A stretch of 19,821 bases of DNA from JANSWP01 sp041941305 (lineage in GTDB: Bacteria; Bacteroidota; Bacteroidia; Chitinophagales; Saprospiraceae): positions 1 to 19,821 of the forward strand of contig JBGTQJ010000102.1 in the NCBI GenBank assembly GCA_041941305.1, read 5' to 3'. Under the pieces are notes generated by a model. It ran no database searches. It saw only the letters and a program-made list of their open reading frames with translations, and was not told where the DNA came from. This document shows, one piece after another, positions 7,086 through 16,000 of the stretch. A program made the translations under genes and the position numbers. Position 1 is the stretch's first letter, and each line of letters opens with the position of its first letter.

Positions 7086-10000
7086 ATGAGGCAAACCATT
7101 ACCTTTATTGCAGTTGCTTTTCTTAGTGTCGGAGCTTTTTCTTCCAACCCTTTTCCACTTGACACTGGCATTGTGGTAACCATCACACCTGTTGGTACTT
7201 ATTGTGAATCCGATCCCGCTGTAAATCTCCAAGCTACCCCTCCTGGAGGTACCTGGGGAGGCGCAGCAAATCAATTTGGACAGTTTTTACCACCATCCAG
7301 TGGTCCCGGCAATCATGTGGTGACCTATGATTATGATGATGGAAATGGCTGTACCGGAAGCGACCAGATAACCATTACTGTTTATGCCAATCCAACAGTA
7401 ATGATAGACCCGGCTGGACCCTTTTGTGACAATGATCCAGTATATCAGCTTATTGGCACACCAACTGGTGGCACCTGGTCGGGAGCTGCCAATAGTTTAG
7501 GACAAGTGGACCCCGTTGCCTTAGGCCCTGGCTCTCATCCTGTTCAATATGATTACACGGACAGCAATGGTTGTTCTGGAACTGGAGTAATCAATATTCC
7601 AATCTTTACCACTCCAGTAGCAAGTATTACTCCTGCAGGGCCTTTCTGTGAAGATGAACCCATCCAAACCCTGAATGCAAGCCCAACTGGTGGAACCTGG
7701 GGAGGCGCTGCTAATAGCTTAGGACAGATTGACCCAGCAACTCTGGGTGCAGGAATCCATGAGGTAACTTATAGTTTCTCAAATGGAAACAATTGTACAG
7801 ATATTGATACCATAAATGTTCAGATAAATGGACTTCCAATGGTAAGCATTGTTCAGGTAGGCCCATTTTGCGATAGCGACCCTTTACAAATACTATCATC
7901 ATCGCCTTCCGGTGGTACCTGGGGAGGTGCTGCTAATGCATCCGGAGAATTCGATCCTTCGTCAGTCGGTGCTGGAAATCACAATGTAACTTACAGCTAT
8001 ACAGATGGAAACGGTTGTACAAATGCTGATCAAATTACAATCGTTGTAAATGCTGATCCTACGGTATCTATCAATGCCGCCGGACCCTTTTGTGACAATG
8101 ACCCTGTTCAAACACTTTCTGCTTCTCCAACTGGAGGAACCTGGGGTGGAGCTGCAAATGCAAGCGGACAAATTGACCCGGGAACACTCGGTGCTGGTTC
8201 GCATAACGTCACCTACGATTATACAGATTCAAATAATTGCTACAATTCCGACCAAATTACAATTACCATCTATACTGCTCCGATAGTATCTATCAATGCC
8301 GCCGGACCCTTTTGCGACAATGATCCTGTTCAAACACTTTCTGCTTCTCCTGCAGGAGGTACCTGGGGTGGAGCTGCAAATGCAAGTGGGCAAATTGACC
8401 CGGCTACTTTGGGAACTGGAGCACATACAGTGACTTACGATTACACAGATTCAAATAATTGCTCCAATTCCGACCAAATTACTGTGATTATTAATGCTAG
8501 TCCAACGGTTTCTATTACTCCTGCCGGGCCATATTGCATAGATGATCCATTACAAAATTTAACAGTGACTCCTACAGGAGGAACCTGGGGTGGGGCTGCT
8601 AATGCAAGTGGACAAATTGACCCGGCTGCTTTGGGAGTTGGCTCTCATATAGTGACTTACGATTATACAGATTCGAATAATTGCTCCAATTCTGATCAAA
8701 TTACGGTGGTCATTAATGCCATGCCTACAGTCTCCATTACACAAGTAGGTCCTTTTTGTGAAGATGTTGGAGTTCAAACTTTGACAGCTTCTCCAACTGG
8801 AGGAACCTGGGGTGGAGCTGCAAATGCAAGCGGACAAATTGACCCGGCTACTTTGGGAGCTGGATCTCATACTGTGACCTACGATTACACAGATTCGAAT
8901 AATTGCTCCAATTCCGACCAAATTACTGTAGTAATTTATGCTTTACCCACTGTTTCTATCACACAAGCAGGTGCTTTTTGTGAAGACGCAGGAGTTCAAA
9001 CTTTGACAGCTTCTCCAACTGGAGGTACCTGGGGTGGAGCTGCAAATGCAAGCGGACAAATTGACCCGGCTACTTTGGGAGCTGGAGCACATACAGTGAC
9101 TTACGATTATACAGATTCAAATAATTGCTCCAATTCCGACCAAATTACCGTAGTAATTTATGCTTTGCCTGCTGTGTCCATTACACAAGTAGGTCCTTTT
9201 TGTGAAGACGCAGGAGTGCAAATTTTGACTGCAACTCCAGCAGGGGGAAGCTGGGGTGGAGCTGCAAATGCAAGCGGACAAATTGACCCGGCTACTTTAG
9301 GAGCTGGTTCACACAATATAACATACGATTATACTGATTCGAATAATTGCTCTAACTCAGATCAAATCACAGTAATAGTTAATGCATTACCAATAGTTTC
9401 CATCAATCCTGCCGGTCCCTTTTGTGTTGACGACCCAGTTCAAACATTAATTGCCACACCAACAGGAGGCACCTGGGGTGGTGTCGCAAATGCAAGTGGA
9501 CAAATTGATCCAACAGCCTTGGGGATTGGTTCCCACACAGTGACTTATGATTACACGGATGGCAATGGATGCACCAATTCGGACCAAATCACAGTAGTCA
9601 TCAATGCTTTTCCAACAGTTATCATCACTCCCGCCGGACCTTTTTGTGTGGACGCCCCATTACAAACCTTGTCTGCATCCCCACCCGGAGGTGTATGGGG
9701 TGGAGCTGCCAATGGAGCAGGACAAATCGACCCAGCTGGATTGGGCATTGGTTCACACATGGTGACTTATGATTACACAAACGGAAGCAGTTGTTCCAAT
9801 TCTGATACAATAACGATTATTATCAATAGTCTACCTACTGTGTCTATTTCACCAGCAGGCCCCTTTTGCGAAGATGATCCTACCCAGACTTTAACGGCTA
9901 GCCCTTCCGGTGGGACTTGGGGAGGTGTGGCAAATTCAAGTGGACAGATAGATCCAATGGCCTTGGGAAGTGGTTCATACACGATAACCTATGATTACAC

Positions 10001-13000
10001 GGATGGCAATGGATGTTCCAATTCAGACCAAATCACAATAGTAGTTAATGCATTACCAATAGTTTCAATTACACCTGCTGGGCCGTTTTGCGTAAGTGCC
10101 CCCAGCCAAACATTAACTGCCTCGCCTTCTGGCGGGACTTGGGGAGGTGTGGCGAATCCAAGTGGACAAATTGACCCTGTTGTATTGGGTATTGGTTCAC
10201 ATACAGTGACATATGACTATACAGATGGAAATGGATGTGCGAATTCGGACCAAATCTCCATCCTCATTTATGGTCTTCCTACGGTATCGATTTCACCTGC
10301 CGGGCCTTTTTGCGATAATGACCCTACTCAAACTTTAACGGCAACACCTCCAGGTGGGACCTGGGGTGGGGCTGCAAATGCTAGTGGACAAATTGACCCC
10401 GCGACTCTGGGGAGTGGAACACATACCGTCACCTATGATTTTACTGATGACAATGGATGCATGAATTCTGACCAAATCTCCATCGTCATCAATGCTGCAC
10501 CAACGGTTTCAATTTCGCCAGCTGGACCATTTTGTGACAATGACCCTACTCAAACCTTAACGGCAACGCCTCCAGGTGGGACTTGGAGTGGGGCTGCAAA
10601 TGCTAGTGGGCAAATTGACCCTACTGCTCTGGGTAGTGGCACTCATACGGTCACCTATGATTATACAGATGGCAATGGCTGTATGAACACTGATCAAATT
10701 TCCATCGTCATCAATGCTTCACCAATTGTTTCAATTTCTCCGGCAGGACCTTTTTGCGAAGATGACCCCATACAAACCTTAACCGCTACCCCTGGGGGAG
10801 GAACCTGGGGAGGAGCGGCAAATCCAGCCGGACAAATTGATCCAATGACCTTGGGAGCAGGGTCGTTTATTGTCACTTATACTTTTATCAATGGAAGCGG
10901 ATGCTTCAATACCGACCAAATAAATATTCAAATAGATGCTCAACCAACCGTTTCAATTTCTCCGGCAGGACCTTTTTGTGAAGATGACCCAGTTCAAACG
11001 CTAACAGGCACTCCACCTGGAGGAACCTGGGGAGGAGCAGCAAATTCAGGGGGACAAATTGACCCATCCATTTTAGGCAGCGGCTCCCATACAGTCACTT
11101 ACACTTTTACAAATGCTGCAGGATGTACGGATTCCGACCAAACAACCATCGTTATTAATCCCAATCCAACGGTAAGTATTTCGCCAGCTGGACCATTTTG
11201 TGAGGATGATGCACATCAAATCTTAACTGGATCTCCTCCTGGAGGAACCTGGGGAGGGGCGGCAAATGGTTCAGGACAAATTGATCCGATGACATTAGGT
11301 CCAGGCAGCTACTCTGTTACATACAGTTTTACAGATAGCAATGGATGTTCAGATTCGGATCAAATCACAGTAGTCATTAATGCAGGGCCAATTGTCTCCA
11401 TTACACCTGCCGGCCCTTTTTGCGAAGATGACAGTCCCCAAACACTCAGTGCAAGCCCTGGAGGGGGTACCTGGGGAGGGGCGGCAAACGCTGGAGGACA
11501 AATTGATCCCACAAGCCTTGGCGTTGGAAATCACACGGTTACTTATGACTATACAGATGGAAACGGATGTTCAAATTCTGATCAATTTACTGTTGTAATT
11601 ACAGCAGCACCGACCGTTTCTATAACGCCAGCCGGACCATTTTGTGAGGATGACCCTCAACAAACTTTGAGTGCCACACCTTCTGGAGGCGCCTGGGGAG
11701 GGGCGGCAAATGCAAGCGGGCAAATTGATCCTGTTACGCTGGGAATAGGTACCCATATTGTGACTTACAATTATACAGATCCCAGTGGTTGTTCTGATTC
11801 TGATCAAATCAGTATCGTTATCAATGCAGCTCCAAGTGTTTCAATTACTCCAGCAGGACCATTTTGTTCAAATGATCCTACCCAAACATTGGTTGGTACA
11901 CCATCAGGCGGTACCTGGGGAGGAGCTGCCAATTCAGGAGGCACAATTGATCCAAATGCACTTGGTCCAGGAGCTCATACCGTCACTTATGATTACACTG
12001 ACGGAAATGGATGTAGTGCTTCCTCCTCAGAAACCATTGAGATTAATGACATTCCAACTGCTGACATTAGTGGTTCGGGAATCGTTTGTGCTGGAAGTGG
12101 AGGTACGGTGAATATGACGATTGAAGTTACAGGTGTCTTTGATTTAACCGTGACCTATGCGATTGATGGAACACCACAAGCACCCATAACCATCTCCAGC
12201 AGCCCATACACTTTGACTGCCTCAACTCCAGGCACTTATACCATTACCAATGTGACAGATGCAAACGGCTGTAGCAATACCGGAACCGGAACAGCCACAT
12301 TGACGGAAGTCTCCGCCCCCACTGCTGTTAATATCAGCACTGATTGCGATGCTTCCAACTTGAATTACGTTGTCACTTTTGAAATTACAGGTGGTGATCC
12401 AACTACTTATCAGGTGACTGGAGATCCCGGCAACTTGAGTGCCACGCCACCCTATACATTTACATCGGATCCGATTCCAAGCGGTGATCCCTATTCTTTT
12501 ACAATAGACGATGTCAATAACTGCAATCCCCAGACCATCGCGGGCAGCTTTGAATGTAGTTGTATAACACAAGTAGGTACAATGGATCTAACCCCGATTA
12601 CTGGTTGTGGTCTAGAAGCCATCACGACAACTTATGATCCTTCCTCAGAAGTTAATGACGGGAATGATGTAGTTGAATTTGTTGTCCATACCAATAGTGG
12701 CACTTCGCTTGGAACTGTTTTACTGACTAATGGAAGTCCCACTTTTACCTTCGACCCCAATTCCATGAATTATGGGACCACTTACTATATTTCTGCTATT
12801 ATGGGTAACGATAATGGCAGTGGTGGGGTAGATCTAAACGACCCATGTGTTTCTGTTGCTCAGGGCACACCTGTTACTTTTTTTGAAGAACCCACTGCAG
12901 AAATCACAGGTAGTACATCTATATGTACTGGTGAAACAGCAACACTTACCATTAATTTAACTGGAGCAGCTCCATGGAACCTTGTTTACAATGACGGAAC

Positions 13001-16000
13001 AGATGATATCAATATCAATGGAATACTTTCCAGCCCTTATAGTTTTGATATAAGTCCCTTGATAACAACTACCTATGTTTTGGTAAGTGTACAAGATCAA
13101 AATTGCGAGGGTACTGTTTCAGGCTCTGCCACAATTTCAATAAATCCCGACCCAACCATACAAATTTCTCCTGCAGGTCCATTTTGTATCAATGATCCTA
13201 TTCAACAATTATCTGCTACCCCACCAGGAGGAACATGGGGAGGCGTCGCCAATATTGTTGGAGAAATAAATCCCAGTACTTTAGGTCAAGGATCGTTTAC
13301 AGTGACTTATGATTATACAGATGCCAATGGGTGTTCTGGTTCTGAACAAATGACTTTCACCATAAACAATACCCCTAATGCAAGTATTAGCCCTGCTGGA
13401 CCTTTTTGTGAAAATGATCCTCCTCAAAGCTTGATTGGCAATCCTTCAGGGGGAGTTTGGGGCGGTGCTGCAAATCCACTAGGTCAAATAGAACCTTCAT
13501 TGCTGGGCCCAGGTACCCACATAGCTACCTATACTTATACAGATCCAAATAATTGCTCTGATGAGGCAGAAATTTCGATTGTGATCAATCAATTACCCTT
13601 AATTAGCATTCTGCCTGCTGGTCCGTTTTGTATAATGGATCCTATTCAAACTCTAAGTGCTACACCTTCTGGAGGTGTTTGGGGTGGCGCTGCCAATGCA
13701 AATGGACAAATCAACCCATCCAGCCTGGGTGAAGGAATGCATGTAGTAACCTATGATTATACCGACGGGAACGGTTGCACCAATTCTGAGCAATCCATTA
13801 TCATCATCAACTCCGAACCTACTGTAATTATAACCCCTGCTGGTCCATTTTGCGAAAACGACCCCATCCAATCCTTAATAGGCTTTCCGTCAGGAGGTAT
13901 TTGGGGAGGTGTTGCCAACCAGGCTGGACAAATCAATCCCCTGGCATTAGGCGCTGGTACATTTCAGGTAAGCTACCTTTATACCGATGCCCAGGGCTGT
14001 TCAGCTGAGGATCAAATAAATATTCAAATCAACCCCATTCCAAATGTAACCATTCTACCTGCCGGACCCTTTTGTGAAAGTGATCCAGTCCAACTATTAA
14101 CTGCATTTCCTTCAGGAGGCGTTTGGAGTGGAGCAGCAAATGCAATTGGTCAAATTGACCCTGGCCAGCTTGGTGCTGGACCACACATTGCTACGTACAA
14201 CTATACCAATGCTTCTGGCTGTTCAAATACCCAACAAATCACAATTTTTATAAACCCCTCTCCAATAGTTACAATTGATTCAGCCGGACCTTTTTGTGAA
14301 GATGAACCCATCCAATTTTTGCAAGCTTCTCCTGCTGGAGGCATTTGGGGTGGAGCAGCCAGCTCAAATGGAGCTTTCAATCCAGCTGTATTAGGCGCCG
14401 GTACTCATGTCGTTACCTATTTCTATGCTACCCCTGAAAATTGCTCAAATATTGATCAGCTGTCCATAACGGTGCATCCTGTTCCCGATGTCAATATCAT
14501 TCCAGCTGGTCCTCTTTGCGAAGATGAACCTTTACATACCTTAATGGCTAGCCCTCCAGGAGGCATTTGGGGTGGCGTTGCTAATGCCAACGGGCAAATT
14601 GATCCAGCTGCATTGGGATTAGGTACTCACCAGGTAACTTATCAGGTTACGAATGCAGAAGGTTGCGAAGATTTTGAAAGCATAGCAATTGACATTTATG
14701 CATTGCCAACAGCGGCAATAAGTGGTTCCGGGATGATATGCGAAGGTGGCAACGAAACATTTCCGTTAACCTTTAATACTTCAGGGAGTGGAAACGTGAT
14801 TGTTCATTATGAAATAGATGGCAATCCCCAGCAGCCTATTACCATCAGTTCCAGCCCTTTTGTTTTAAATGCTTCCACTCCTGGAATTTATACTATCACT
14901 CAGGTCACTGATGAAACGGGCTGTTCGAATACAGGAAGTGGAATGGCAGAAATAACAGGCGTCGATGCCCCTCAAATCAGCAATTTCAACATTAATTGTA
15001 ATGCAACCAATACGGAGTACACAGTAACTTTCGAAATATCAGGTGGCGATCAGGGTTCTTACGATATCTCCGGAGATCCTGGAAATATCAGTCCAAATGC
15101 ACCTTATATTTTCACAAGCAATCCTTTATCAAGTGGCGCAGCATACTTCTTTTTCATTTCAGATGCCAATGATTGTAGTCCCACTTCTCTTTCCGGAAGT
15201 TTTTCCTGCGATTGTAGTACGAATGCGGGAACAATGAACCCTGCCACTATAACTATCTGTGAAAATGAACCCGCTATCGCCAATCATGATGACAATGAAG
15301 TCCTGGATGGCAATGACAATTTGATTTTTGTACTTCATGACAGCAATGGCAATACTTTAGGGACTGTTTTCAGCACAAATGATACTCCGGAATTCAATTT
15401 CCAACCACCTTTGCAATATGGCACTATCTACTACATTTCAGCAGTAGCTGGCGATGACGATGGAAATGGTGGTGTGCTTTTGGACGATCCTTGCCTTTCT
15501 GTTTCATTGGGAACACCGGTTCTTTTCAACCCACTCCCAACAGCCACGATATTAAATGATGCAAGCATTTGTTCGGGAGATGAAATCAGTCTGGTTTTTA
15601 ATTTAACTGGAAATGCACCTTTTGATGTAACATATCACGATGGAACATCATCCATTTTGCTGGAAAATATTTTTGATGGGCACGCAGTCGCAATTAGCCC
15701 CTCTAGTACGATTACCTATGAAATTCTTTCAGTCGCGGATAATTCTTCCCCAATCTGCATGGTACAAAATGGAAATGCAGTAACCATCACAGTTAATTCA
15801 GATGTAACTATTTTTCAGGAGATGGAAATATGCAATGGTGAAAGCGCTTTCCTGCAAGGTGATTTTCAAACAAGTAGTGGATTGTATTCAGATACCCTTT
15901 CCACCATCCACAACTGCGACAGCATTATTGTCACTGAACTAATTGTAAATGATGTTGACAGCATTGCACTTAATTCCACTACCTGCGACCTAAATTCTGC

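Noticed and set aside
7711..13871. Many open frames antisense to the giant gene (for example 8921-8559 and 12572-12222, minus strand)
   Set aside because: They recur at the repeat period, encode low-complexity Cys/Ser/Arg-rich peptides that mirror the sense repeats, and have no promoter or family resemblance.
7170..14705. Regular repeats that might suggest a CRISPR array
   Set aside because: The unit is 222 bp, wholly coding in one frame, with no short constant repeat alternating with unique spacers.
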